A stretch of DNA of 54,419 bases from a bacterium (GTDB lineage: Bacteria; Latescibacterota; Latescibacteria; Latescibacterales; Latescibacteraceae), in NCBI GenBank assembly GCA_021372535.1, contig JAJFUH010000049.1, forward strand, positions 1-54,419, given 5' to 3'. The position numbers were made by a program, and so were the translations under genes. Each line of letters opens with the position of its first letter. Position 1 is the first letter of the stretch. Below the pieces are notes generated by a model. It was not told the DNA's origin, ran no database searches, and saw only the letters and a program-made list of their open reading frames with translations. This document shows positions 16,650-25,900 of the stretch, piece by piece.

Positions 16650-18821
16650 TTATTTAATCATCACCATCCGTCCGACCATGCTATAATTGCGCATTTTGAG
16701 GTGTGAAATATAAATGCCTGAAGATACAGGATTGCCGTCGTCATCATCCCCGTACCATACAACCGAATGAGTTCCTGGTGTTAATGTTTTTGTGATAAGT
16801 TCTTTAATTTTCTGGCCTTGTATGTTATAAACAGTGAGCGTGGTAAAACCAATATCCGAGAGTGAAAACATAATTGTTGTTGATATGTTGAACGGGTTGG
16901 GCGAATTTTGTAATGTTATTGGAAATACATGGTTGTGATGTTTGTCGACATCCGATATTGTATCCTCATGGATGCCGTCGTATGAAGCAAACCCTGAGTC
17001 GGTAACTATCCATTTCACATTGTTATGGTCAATAACGACACTTCTTTCCGCAGCATATAATAACCACGAGTCGTCACGGTGAAATTTCCATGTGGAACCA
17101 TCAAAACTTGCCAATCCGGCCCCCGTTATACCTGAATTGTCATAAGCATTGTATATAAACCACAACACGCCATACCTATCAATAACCATTTTCCCCTTGA
17201 GATATATATCGGTCGGAGGTCTCATATAATTTTTCCATTGTGATCCATCAAAACTGAATACACCCGAATTATGGGTGTTGAACCACATGACAACATTATT
17301 ATCAACTGCAATTTCTGTAATTTGGTCGTTTATTTTTAGGTCTGGTATAGGATAATACAACCAGCTTGTTCCGTTAAAACGTACAACGCCGTCTTTCGTG
17401 CCGAACCATTTGTTGTTTTTAAGATCGACTGATACAGGCTCATGAATTTGATGACCTGCACTATCATCTCTGTAATTTTTCCACGAGACACCATCATAGC
17501 TTGAAACAGCACCGCTCGCGAACCATTTTACATTTTCTTGATCCACTGACATTGACGATATAAAATTATCATGAATTCCGCAATTTTCCGTGGAATATGT
17601 TTTCCATGATATTCCATCAAAGCTTAATATTCCTTTTCCTGCTAAAGTAGAAAACCATTTGATATTATTATTGTCAACAACAACTCTATATATATTATTA
17701 TCAACTAGTTCATTATCTTTTGTATAAGTTTTCCAGTTTGTGCCATCAAAACTTGACACTCCTTTTGTGGCTGTACAGAACCACATAACGTTATTTCTAT
17801 CAACTGCAATATCATGTACCAAATAACTTTTCGGTCCATTAATAAACCATGTTTCCCACCCGGAGCCGTCAAATCTGCTCAAACCGTTACCCGTGCTTTG
17901 TTCCCGTGCAGTGGTTGCAAGCCATGCTACATTATCATCGTCGATAACGACAGTCTTTACCCATTCATCGGGAAGGCCACTATTTTCAGGTATATATTTA
18001 CTCCATGATTTTCCGTTATTTACAAATAAGCCGGAACTTGTACAGCACCATACATTATTATTTCTATCGACTGCAAGTGAAGAGGCAGGAATTTCAAGAC
18101 TTCCGTATTTTTTGAAGGCAATATCATCATACCGGTAGATACTTTTATCTGCCAGTGCGAACCATTTTATATTATCAGAACTCACGGCTATTGCATTGAT
18201 TTGAACATTCGGTAGTCCGTCCTCCTCGGCATAGGCATTCCATGTTGTATCATTATAACTGGTAAGTCCTTTTGATGTTTTGAACCATTTAACATTGTTA
18301 TTGTCAACCGCTAATAATCGTATGAGAGATGCTCCGGAACTATCCTTGAGATATGTTTTCCACGAAATACCATCAAAGGAAATAATGCCGGTCTGTGTAG
18401 ACACCCAAAGAATATTGCTTTGGTCAACTTCAAGTGCTTCTATAGTCCCTTGAATGTGAGTAAGTTCCGGAGAATAAACGATCCATGAGCCATTACAGAA
18501 TAAAACCAATTCACTGGAATTTCCAGTGGTATTACAGCACCAGACAAAATTGTTATTGCCCATGGCTATTTTAGTGAACCTGGAGCGCTGATACTGGCAA
18601 CAACCTTTTTGTTCCCAAAAGAGTTTTTGTTCATATATGCCGTTGGAACGATTCCATATAATAAGCCCGCCAGTAGTTGCGCAATAAATAAAGTCTTCTT
18701 TGATGCATAAATCATTTATATCATTTCCATCAAAGTAATATGTCCATGTTCCTGCATTAATAGAATCTGTTTTGAAAAGTAGTATCAGAGCAATAATCAA
18801 TAAAAGTATATGTGATTTCAT
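16650..18821 (-). CDS. Secreted two-propeller-like protein with FlgD-Ig/type IX-like C-terminus
   Basis: A 723-residue secreted protein on the opposite strand to the flagellar genes. The signal peptide is MKSHILLLIIALILLF followed by DSINA. At least 13 repeats of about 45-50 residues follow, each with the core D-N-N-V-K-W-F then a short strand and S-F/Y-D-G-x-x-W-K-x-Y. This is typical of Reg_prop-like beta-propeller blades; 14 would make two seven-bladed propellers. The C-terminus has SPNPFNISTTIMFSLSD, YNIQGQKIKELI and a final SSGIYISHLK...GRMVMIK segment, as in FlgD-Ig-like and type IX sorting domains. ATG 18821 is chosen because AGGAGG lies a few bases upstream. It is AT-rich compared with its neighbours, and its stop is only 31 bp from the fliH stop. 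Confidence 0.85.
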   Translation of the reverse strand: MKSHILLLIIALILLFKTDSINAGTWTYYFDGNDINDLCIKEDFIYCATTGGLIIWNRSNGIYEQKLFWEQKGCCQYQRSRFTKIAMGNNNFVWCCNTTGNSSELVLFCNGSWIVYSPELTHIQGTIEALEVDQSNILWVSTQTGIISFDGISWKTYLKDSSGASLIRLLAVDNNNVKWFKTSKGLTSYNDTTWNAYAEEDGLPNVQINAIAVSSDNIKWFALADKSIYRYDDIAFKKYGSLEIPASSLAVDRNNNVWCCTSSGLFVNNGKSWSKYIPENSGLPDEWVKTVVIDDDNVAWLATTAREQSTGNGLSRFDGSGWETWFINGPKSYLVHDIAVDRNNVMWFCTATKGVSSFDGTNWKTYTKDNELVDNNIYRVVVDNNNIKWFSTLAGKGILSFDGISWKTYSTENCGIHDNFISSMSVDQENVKWFASGAVSSYDGVSWKNYRDDSAGHQIHEPVSVDLKNNKWFGTKDGVVRFNGTSWLYYPIPDLKINDQITEIAVDNNVVMWFNTHNSGVFSFDGSQWKNYMRPPTDIYLKGKMVIDRYGVLWFIYNAYDNSGITGAGLASFDGSTWKFHRDDSWLLYAAERSVVIDHNNVKWIVTDSGFASYDGIHEDTISDVDKHHNHVFPITLQNSPNPFNISTTIMFSLSDIGFTTLTVYNIQGQKIKELITKTLTPGTHSVVWYGDDDDGNPVSSGIYISHLKMRNYSMVGRMVMIK

Positions 18822-19515
18822 GACAACCTCCTGATAGTTATATATATACGTACACATAATTATTTCAAAAAAAGTTCATCAGTAAAATTACATTTACATT
18901 GCTTGATATGGCAACAAAATTCTCTATTCTGATTAGTATAATATATATGCTATAAAATACAAGTAATATATTATGCAAATAATTATCATGTAATAGTTTA
19001 ATATATTTAATAATATTAAATTATTTATAACATAAACAGAGATTACAATGTCATAAATTCTATAATAATAATTAATTATAATATAATAGTATATAATATA
19101 AAAATAATATCATAAATATGATATAAAAATGATAATAATATAACAATTATTAAATTATACGTGACAAAAAATCTATCATATATTATAATAATAACACCAG
19201 TGCTATTATAAATTACTTAAATTTTTAAAGGCTCATCCGAAAAATAAGTACCTTAAGGTATAAATATAAATAACAAATAGTTACACAGTTAATACCAGCA
19301 ATATCCGAAAAAAATGTTTTCTCCCAGAAACCACTTGAAAAAGTCTGTCTGTAAAGGCTTCGCCGTTGGCGAACTTGTCTTGGCTTTGATAGCCACGGTT
19401 TAAATGGGGATTTAGAATCTTTACCTCTCAAACCCCAATATAAGGGCATTTAAAGCAATTCATTATTGGCAAGGTACGCATTAATCGGATGAACCATTTT
19501 TAAAAGGAGAAAACA
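18822..19515. other. Very AT-rich gap in the island
   Basis: This 694-bp stretch has no supported gene. About 18880-19220 is almost pure A/T with many short ATA/TAA runs. The right part is the 266-bp mobile-element relic (19230-19495). The gap separates the divergent propeller gene and the small secreted protein, so it must hold the promoter of each; their -10-like sequences cannot be picked out from the AT background. Confidence 0.6.
19221..19504. mobile_element. MITE-like element with terminal inverted repeats and 9-bp target duplication
   Basis: The element spans 19230-19495 (266 bp). Its ends, 19230-19254 and the complement of 19471-19495, match at 20 of 25 positions; the outermost parts read GGCTCATCCGA and GGTTCATCCGA, and the inner parts share GTACCTT. 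The element is flanked by a perfect 9-bp direct repeat, ATTTTTAAA (19221-19229 and 19496-19504), as expected for a target-site duplication. It is too short for a transposase; a minus-strand open frame covers 19225-19449 but resembles nothing I know. It is best read as a MITE or a decayed insertion sequence. The AT-rich duplicated sequence somewhat weakens the argument. Confidence 0.7.
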
Positions 19516-20072
19516 ATGAAAAAGTACATGCTCATGGTAAATATTTTTGTATATCTTTATATTTTTCTTAATTTTACTTTTTGTAATGCTGATACATTGA
19601 TTCCAAATATTATCAATGGCAAAGTTAGTATTAACTCAGTTGAAATTATTTCATTAAGAGGTGAATGCTTAAAGATATTTGATAATAGAAATGGATATAG
19701 GTTTACTATAGAAAATACAACAAATTATATGAAACTAAATACTAATGAACTTGCCTTTACATATACTGCTGGTAGAAAAAAAGTCGTGGTATCGAAACAA
19801 GAACCTATTCACATTGATATCTCAGCATATCCAAACCCTTTTAATCCATTTACAACAATCAAATTTACTATTAACAATACTATTACTGCTCGTGTTACAC
19901 TTGATGTATACGGACTCAATGGCCAAAAATAACAACTCTGGTGGATGATTTTTTGGGTTCTGGTACATATTACAGGCAGTTTGATGCATCAAATCTTGCT
20001 TCAGGGATATATTTTTACAATTTAAATTGTAAAGGTATAATTAAAACAGGTAAAATATATTTAATAAAATAA
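19516..20072 (+). pseudogene. Small secreted protein with type IX-like sorting domain, frameshifted
   Basis: The first frame runs from ATG 19516 to a TAA at about 19930 (138 residues). It has a signal peptide (MKKYMLMVNIFVYLYIFLNFTFCNA), a short middle part and AYPNPFNPFTTIKF...DVYGLNGQK, the start of a type A sorting domain. The domain continues in the -1 frame right after a run of five A's: ITTLVDD, then LASGIYFYNL and a final TGKIYLIK, ending at 20072. One missing A in the run explains the break. The intact product would be about 185 residues. It may be a pseudogene, a sequencing error in a homopolymer, or, less likely, a frameshift site. Composition is AT-rich like the rest of the island. 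RBS AGGAG precedes the ATG. Confidence 0.7.
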
Positions 20073-20101
20073 AAAAATATTTAACATTTTGTAACAATAT
20101 G

Positions 20102-20134
20102 AAAAAGGCTTCTTATTTTTAGAGAAGCCTTTTT
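20102..20134. terminator. Bidirectional intrinsic terminator at the right end of the island
   Basis: AAAAAGGCTTCT (20102-20113) and AGAAGCCTTTTT (20123-20134) form a perfect 12-bp stem with a 9-nt loop. A-runs on one side and T-runs on the other make it work in both directions. It insulates fliI from the island. Confidence 0.85.
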
Positions 20135-20143
20135 TACTTATTT

Positions 20144-20171
20144 TTGACAATTTGTTAAAATCCATTATATT
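20144..20171 (+). promoter_or_regulatory. Sigma-70 promoter of fliI, apparently leaderless
   Basis: TTGACA (20144-20149) is followed after 16 bp by TATATT (20166-20171). The predicted start of transcription, about 7 bases after the -10, falls on or next to the fliI ATG at 20178. No ribosome binding site is seen before fliI. Confidence 0.55.
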
Positions 20172-20177
20172 ATTACC

Positions 20178-21494
20178 ATGTCACTGCCATTTGAAACATA
20201 CATCGAGACCATCAGGAACATGCCGGGAATCAGACGGTGCGGTATAGTAACCGAGACACGGGGGCTTCTGATCGAGTCGCGGGGGCCGCAGGCGTCCCTC
20301 GGCGAGATATGCCGTATCGATTACGGCGACAGGAAGAAGGTTCTTGCCGAGGTTGTTGGATTCCGTGATAACCGTCTCCTCCTCATGCCCCTCGGAGACC
20401 TCGGGGGAATCGCGCCCGGAATGACCGTTTCGGCCACCGGCAAGCCCTACATGGTCGAGGTCGGGCACGAAATGCTCGGACGGGTGCTCGATGGATTCGG
20501 CAATCCTATCGACGGCAAGGGCCCGTTTGAGATAGAGGAGACACTCCCGCTCACCGGCGAAAAAATCAATCCTCTCCACCGGAGACGGATCACCGAGCCC
20601 CTCTGGACGCAGATCAGGGCTATAGACGGCATGGCAACCATCGGCAAAGGCCAGCGTATCGGAATATTTTCCGGCAGCGGAGTCGGGAAAAGCATTACCC
20701 TCGGCATGATAGCCCGCAAGGTCATCGCCGATGTCAATGTCATCGCGCTCATCGGAGAGCGCGGCCGCGAAGTCCGTGAGTTCATCGAAAACGATCTCGG
20801 CGAGGAAGGTCTCAAGCGCTCTGTCGTTGTGGTGGTGACTTCCGAGCTTCCCGCAATTTTGCGTATCCAGGGCGCTAAAGTCGCGGTTACCATCGCGGAG
20901 TACTTCAGAAATCATTCCATGGATGTCGTTTTCATGCTCGACTCCATCACCCGTCTGGCAATGGCTCAGCGCGAGGTGGGGCTTTCGGCGGGCGAACCCC
21001 CGACGACAAAGGGATATACACCGTCCGTATTCGCGCTCATGCCGGCCATTCTCGAACGGGCCGGTACGACGGATAAAGGTACGATTACCGGTATTTACAC
21101 GGTTCTCGTTGAGGGTGACGATACCAACGAGCCGGTGAGCGATACAGTCCGTTCCATTCTGGACGGCCATGTCATCCTTACACGGAAACTCGCAAACCGG
21201 GGTCATTACCCTGCCATCGATGTTCTCCAGAGCCTGTCGAGGGTTCAGCGCGAGGTCGTTGACAAAAAACATCTCCGGATCATGAGGAAGCTGACCGAAT
21301 TGTACGCGACATACACGGACGCCGAGGACCTTATCAACATAGGCGCTTATCCCGCAGGTTCGAGCAAACGGATCGATATGGCAATCGACAGGATCGATGA
21401 CATCAACGCATTTCTCAGGCAGGATATCGACGAGGTTTCTTCTCCCGAAGAAATGCTCGGAATGTTTGAAAAAGCGGTCGGAGGGCTCACATGA
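20178..21494 (+). CDS. fliI: Flagellum-specific export ATPase FliI
   Basis: A 438-residue FliI, the hexameric ATPase that prepares substrates for the export gate. The F1-beta-like core has GRVLDGFGNPIDG (101-113), Walker A GSGVGKS (166-172), the GERGREV segment with Glu193, Walker B VVFMLD with Asp255 and the SAGEPPTTKGYTPSVFALMP signature (from about 270). Length is standard. There is no clear ribosome binding site before ATG 20178, and a promoter ends 6 bases upstream, so translation may be leaderless. The stop overlaps the fliJ start (ATGA). Confidence 0.97.
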   Translation: MSLPFETYIETIRNMPGIRRCGIVTETRGLLIESRGPQASLGEICRIDYGDRKKVLAEVVGFRDNRLLLMPLGDLGGIAPGMTVSATGKPYMVEVGHEMLGRVLDGFGNPIDGKGPFEIEETLPLTGEKINPLHRRRITEPLWTQIRAIDGMATIGKGQRIGIFSGSGVGKSITLGMIARKVIADVNVIALIGERGREVREFIENDLGEEGLKRSVVVVVTSELPAILRIQGAKVAVTIAEYFRNHSMDVVFMLDSITRLAMAQREVGLSAGEPPTTKGYTPSVFALMPAILERAGTTDKGTITGIYTVLVEGDDTNEPVSDTVRSILDGHVILTRKLANRGHYPAIDVLQSLSRVQREVVDKKHLRIMRKLTELYATYTDAEDLINIGAYPAGSSKRIDMAIDRIDDINAFLRQDIDEVSSPEEMLGMFEKAVGGLT

Positions 21495-21937
21495 ACAGAT
21501 TCAGGTTCAGGCTCGAAAACGTGCTTCGTCTTCGTACGGTCGAAGAGGAGAAAAAGAAACGCGAATTCGGTATTGCGCTGGGCAGGTTCAACCTCGAAGT
21601 GCTCGAACTCAACCGGATAAACGGCGAAATCGACAGCCATGAAAAAACGATGGAAGAACGCGGACAGGGAGCAGTTTCGGTGTCCGAGCTCCGGAGAAAC
21701 TTCAATTATGCCCGGGCGCTGGATAATAAATCCTTAAAACAGAAAAAGAAGGTAAAGGAAAAAGAGAAATTCAAGGACAAAAAGCGGGATGAACTTGCCC
21801 GTTCGACCCAGCGTAAAAAAATCATCGAGCGCCTGAAAGACCGTGACCGTGAGGAGTATGACCGTGCGGTAATAAAGGAAGAACAGGCGTTTATCGACGA
21901 ACTCACCACCGAGCGGTATCATAATCCTGATTCCTGA
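21491..21937 (+). CDS. fliJ: Flagellar export chaperone FliJ
   Basis: A 148-residue, highly charged coiled-coil protein in the usual place after fliI, with the start overlapping the fliI stop by four bases. It begins FRFRLENVLRLRTVEEEKKKREFG, the typical FliJ opening, and consists of two long helices rich in Lys, Glu and Arg. FliJ inserts into the FliI ring, like the gamma subunit of F1, and connects it to FlhA. Sequence conservation in this family is low, so position and composition carry the call. Confidence 0.9.
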   Translation: MNRFRFRLENVLRLRTVEEEKKKREFGIALGRFNLEVLELNRINGEIDSHEKTMEERGQGAVSVSELRRNFNYARALDNKSLKQKKKVKEKEKFKDKKRDELARSTQRKKIIERLKDRDREEYDRAVIKEEQAFIDELTTERYHNPDS

Positions 21938-22185
21938 ATCCTGCAATAAACACCGCAGTTTATTTTCCGCAGTACCATTCCCATATCACTTTATGTAAAA
22001 CGGATAATGACCCCAATAAAAATGGTCTTTTTCGTTATTTCAATAGTTTCATACAATAGACCTGAGTCTGCGGCGATTTATTATGTTAAATCTATTGCAG
22101 TTTTTCCTGTCGAAAATCGCTCATGACGGAAAAAAATGCCCCATAAGGAATAATTTCTCTGAGTTTCATGGAGAGGCCCTTTAGT

Positions 22186-22209
22186 GCATAATCATGTATA
22201 ACATTATGC
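22186..22209. repeat. 7-bp dyad upstream of a sigma-54 promoter
   Basis: GCATAAT (22186-22192) and ATTATGC (22203-22209) are perfect inverted repeats, centred about 45 bp before the -24 element. It could be a binding site for the sigma-54 activator, but such AT-rich dyads also arise by chance. Confidence 0.35.
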
Positions 22210-22240
22210 GGTACAATATGATATGGATAAATATATTTGT

Positions 22241-22256
22241 TGGCATATTTGTTGCA
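22241..22256 (+). promoter_or_regulatory. Sigma-54 promoter of the motE-like/fliK operon
   Basis: TGGCATATTTGTTGCA has GG at 22242-22243 and GC at 22254-22255, exactly 10 bases apart, and shares TGGCA-N6-TTGCA with the sites before flgB and flgF. The transcript should start near 22267, about 39 bases before the gene. Confidence 0.85.
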
Positions 22257-22305
22257 TAATTTTTTTCCCGGAAATATGTGTGCAAATCATGGAGGTATGT
22301 CCCGA

Positions 22306-22920
22306 ATGAACAAGACAATGCAAGTTTTCACCTTTCTTCTGGCGGTTATCATGCTGCTTGCCGTAATCGGGATATGTTTCTATTACGGCGGTATTCGCAA
22401 GTATGGCACACCGGCAGAATTCAAACGAAAACAGCTCGAAATAGCCAAGGCTCACCTTGATTCGATCAAGGCTGTTGAGAGTTTGCGGCTTTTACCGGAA
22501 AATGTTGCCGACTCGACTTTGTTCGGTATTGGAAGGCATACCGAACTATTTGAGGATGTTTTAAAATCGGAAAACAGGCTCGAAATGATCCAGGCTCTTC
22601 TCGATTCGGTCGAAAAGGAAAAGCAAGTGCTTGCGGATAAAGAAAAAGCGATAGATTCAAAAATCAGTCTTTTAACAACAAGCAGCACAACTTCCCGTGA
22701 AGCCAATATCAGGAAACTTGCCCAGATTTACAATGCCATGAAACCGCCTGATGCCGTTCCGCTGATCAGCGCCATGAATGACACGACCGCTGTTTCGATC
22801 TTAACCCTGATGAGCGAGCGTAATGCTTCACGGGTTCTCGGGGCGCTTGCTGAAAAGGATATTGAAAAGGCTACCAAGATAAACAGGCTCCTTGCTGACC
22901 TTGAAAGCATAAAACAATAA
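22306..22920 (+). CDS. MotE-like protein (MgtE N-domain), MotC/FliK-region chaperone type
   Basis: A 204-residue protein with one N-terminal membrane segment (about 7-27, VFTFLLAVIMLLAVIGICFYY), a long coiled coil (about 40-130) and a C-terminal MgtE-N-like domain (LAQIYNAMKPPDAVPLISAMNDTTAVSILTLMSERNASRVLGAL, in two segments). This order is typical of MotE/YlxF-type proteins encoded just before fliK; MotE is a periplasmic chaperone of MotC in rhizobia, but the role here is not known. ATG 22306 is chosen because GGAGGT (22291-22296) is 9 bases upstream; an ATG at 22297 is too close to it. The stop and the fliK start share one base (TAATG). Confidence 0.85.
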   Translation: MNKTMQVFTFLLAVIMLLAVIGICFYYGGIRKYGTPAEFKRKQLEIAKAHLDSIKAVESLRLLPENVADSTLFGIGRHTELFEDVLKSENRLEMIQALLDSVEKEKQVLADKEKAIDSKISLLTTSSTTSREANIRKLAQIYNAMKPPDAVPLISAMNDTTAVSILTLMSERNASRVLGALAEKDIEKATKINRLLADLESIKQ

Positions 22921-25900
22921 TGATTATACAACCACAAAGTGCCGGCTTTGAGAGTTTACTCAATCTTACTCCTGCCGCTAATGAAACGCCAGGATCATCG
23001 GGTGAGGCGGATTTTGCATCTCTGCTTTCTCAGATGATCGGGGGTACAGCCCCGCAGGTGACATTGAAGCAGCCGGTTACCGGGACACGATCCGGAAACT
23101 GCGCCGTTTCAGGCACTCCGGAACGTTTCCGGGCGAATCTCGTTGTTACATCGCAGGATGGTAAGGAAATGACCGTGCCTGTTATCATCACCGTAACCGA
23201 AAAAGGTGAGATTGTCATTACGCCGACAAACGAAGATATCCGGGTTGTTCCGGAATCATACCCCGGCGCAGTTGCTCAGGAGCAACCTGATGGGGAAAAT
23301 GTTACCGGTCTCCCGGGATATCAGGAAATATCCGCATATTTCAGTGATTCTGCAGCTCTTGCAGAACTCGTAACCGACGATAACCGTATGGTATTGATGC
23401 TGTCCACTGATACCGGAATCCTACCCGGAACGGATGGCGGAACCAGTCTGATTACCGATACTGCCCTGGCCGATGCACAACCTGCAGGATTCGGTCTCAT
23501 GTCATTCGGCGAAACAGCGTCCGAAAACAGCGATGCGACGGCAGTTACCGTCGATTCAACCGGTTCGGGTGAAAAAACCGGTTTTTCTGTTTTGAATATG
23601 GATACATTCAACGGCTCCATTCAGGAAAATAACGATATAATCGTTTCCGAAAACCAGGTGATCCCCGATACAGACAATACAGGCAAATCCGTAATGAATC
23701 AGTCAACGGAAACGGATCGTTCATTTACTACCTTCAATAATCCGGAGATACAGAACGCGACCATATTTACCGGGGACAGCGGCGATACCGGAATAATCAC
23801 CCGTGATGGAATGTTTTTCGGGAACCAGGGTAGCGCGACCGGCGCTTCCGGTATTTCAACGGAAAAACCGACACCCGTACTTGTACTCCGCACAGGTTCG
23901 GGAGATATTCCCGTAATCCTCAACAACAACGGAGCTGCGGCATCCGATAATACTGCCGTTACAATGCTCGCCGACCTTATCGATTCGGGAGCTCTTGTTG
24001 AAATTATTCTTGGAAATAATAGACCGGACGACTCAGAAAACATGACCGTAATTGAAGAGCAGACGGGCGAAAAGAGTGTCGATCCCCTGATCTTCGCAAA
24101 CCTTGCAGGCGATGAACGGGTGTCATTAACGGACACGAATTCTGAACCGGACAACACCGTTTTTGTTATGGGCGGACGTAATAAAAATATTCATCTGATG
24201 TCCGGAATATCGGGCAGCGATACCATCGCAGACATTACTGTGGAAGATGCTCCTGCGCAACCAGCGGAAAACACTCAGGCTGATGTTACCGCCGCCGCGC
24301 CGGATTTTTCAGGAAATATACAGTCAAACGCAAAAAGGCTGCCGGGGGGATTTGAGACGGTTTCAATCACAACCGACGCATACTACACCCCCTTAAACAC
24401 TAGTACGAATCCCCCCGAAGCCGAAATAAATCTTTCCGGATCGTCAGTCATGACGTCTGTTGAAATCAACAATTCCCCTGAAAATGAAGAAACCGTTGCA
24501 GTCATGATCTCACGTGTCTCCGGAACGGATTCCGATACCGGGCAGCCGACCGAGCTTCAGGATGGCAAGTCCGGGTATGTTGTGAAGCCTCTTATAACCC
24601 TGAACGTGACTGATGCTTCCCCTGCGGATAACCGCATGAATCCTGTGACTGTAAATGCCGATAACCATAAAACCGGTATCGATGGTATCCGGCTGCGAGA
24701 GGCAGCTTCAGAAGGAATAACCACCGAAACCGGAACTGACGGAACCGTTGAGTCTGATACTGAAATACCTGTCCGGGAATCCACGGTTTCTGTTAATGAT
24801 GGTGTGAGCAGCGCATCCGAACCGGAAGACACTTCAGTGAACAACCGGGTAAAAACCGTGGGAATCAGGATTACCAGGCCAGCCGGATCATCCCGTTTTC
24901 ATGTCAGCGATAGTGAAAGCGATTTACAGGGGATGATGTCTTCCGATGAAGGAGCTTTCCCTGTATTGTCCGAAAACGGGAACGGAACATCATTACTCAC
25001 ACAGGTTGACTCCTCCCGGGCCGGGCGAATTATTGTTCGGGAAGGCACAGTAAGAACATCCGGCGAGCTTAATAATGTCATGTCCGCCGACGGTGAAAAA
25101 ACAACTGTCAGGGAACCGGTGAAAACCGGCGGAAGTTTCGCGGCGGAATCCATTACGGCAGCACAGCAAAACGATACCGGAGCATCCGGTGTTATGACAT
25201 CCGGGTCCGTTCAGGGTGATTCCGAATTCAATCAGATCGTATCTTCGCAAGGCACAGCGGGACTGTCAGTTCAAACCACCGATCAGGTCGATGAAAACAG
25301 TACACGGCGAGAGTCGATTACCACGCAGACGGGAGAGGGGACGTTTTCCGAAACATCCGGAGCAGGTATGGCAGCCGAAACGGGTGAATCTGTGGAAGGC
25401 GCAGCTCGTAAAGATATGAAAACCACGGCAACGATTACCGTAACACCCGTGAAACACGAGAGAATTCGTTCCGATGCCACCGAAGCAACTGACGTTTCCC
25501 CATCAAAACAGACCATGATGAATGGTAGTGAAATATCCGATCTGTCCGGTTCGGTGAGCGGAACTGAAAAGCCTGATGATCAGGGGAACAGTTCCTTATC
25601 GTTTCAGGGAATCGCGGTTGATCACAAAACCGGGCATTCAACGGGAAAATACCATACCGGCGCGCGCTTTGAAAATACGACCGAACAAGCAGGAGCAGTG
25701 AATGGAACCGGAGTCGAAGCCGATGGGGGTAGCCCGGGGAATACAAACGGCGGCCCGATGGGCGGACAGGCGAAAAGTACAGCCCAAACCACCGGAACAG
25801 AGGTGATATTTGATTTTTCTCAGGAAAATGTTTCTGTCAGCACAAACGATTCAGCCAACGGTGATGATACAGCATCGGGCGGAATTATCAGGAACGACAT

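Larger units (their letters stand above)
21938..22305. other. Regulatory gap between fliJ and the motE-like gene
   Basis: This 368-bp gap has no supported gene. It holds a GCATAAT/ATTATGC dyad (22186-22192 and 22203-22209) and the sigma-54 promoter at 22241-22256. No convincing terminator for fliI-fliJ is seen. Confidence 0.6.

Noticed and set aside
18880-19220. AT-rich tract as an origin or a promoter cluster
   Set aside because: No DnaA-box set or clear hexamer pair; the AT content makes random -10-like matches expected.
19225-19449. 74-residue minus-strand open frame in the MITE-like element as a transposase
   Set aside because: It is too short, has no DDE or other motif, and overlaps the inverted end; it is likely chance or a decayed remnant.
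20181-21272. 363-residue minus-strand open frame across fliI
   Set aside because: It mirrors the strongly conserved fliI gene and has no recognisable domain.
22009-22032. GACC/GGTC hairpin with T-run after fliJ as a terminator
   Set aside because: The stem is only 4 bp with an 11-nt loop, too weak to support.
22264-22305. Upstream in-frame start for the motE-like gene
   Set aside because: It would start within the sigma-54 promoter and ignore the good GGAGGT site for 22306.
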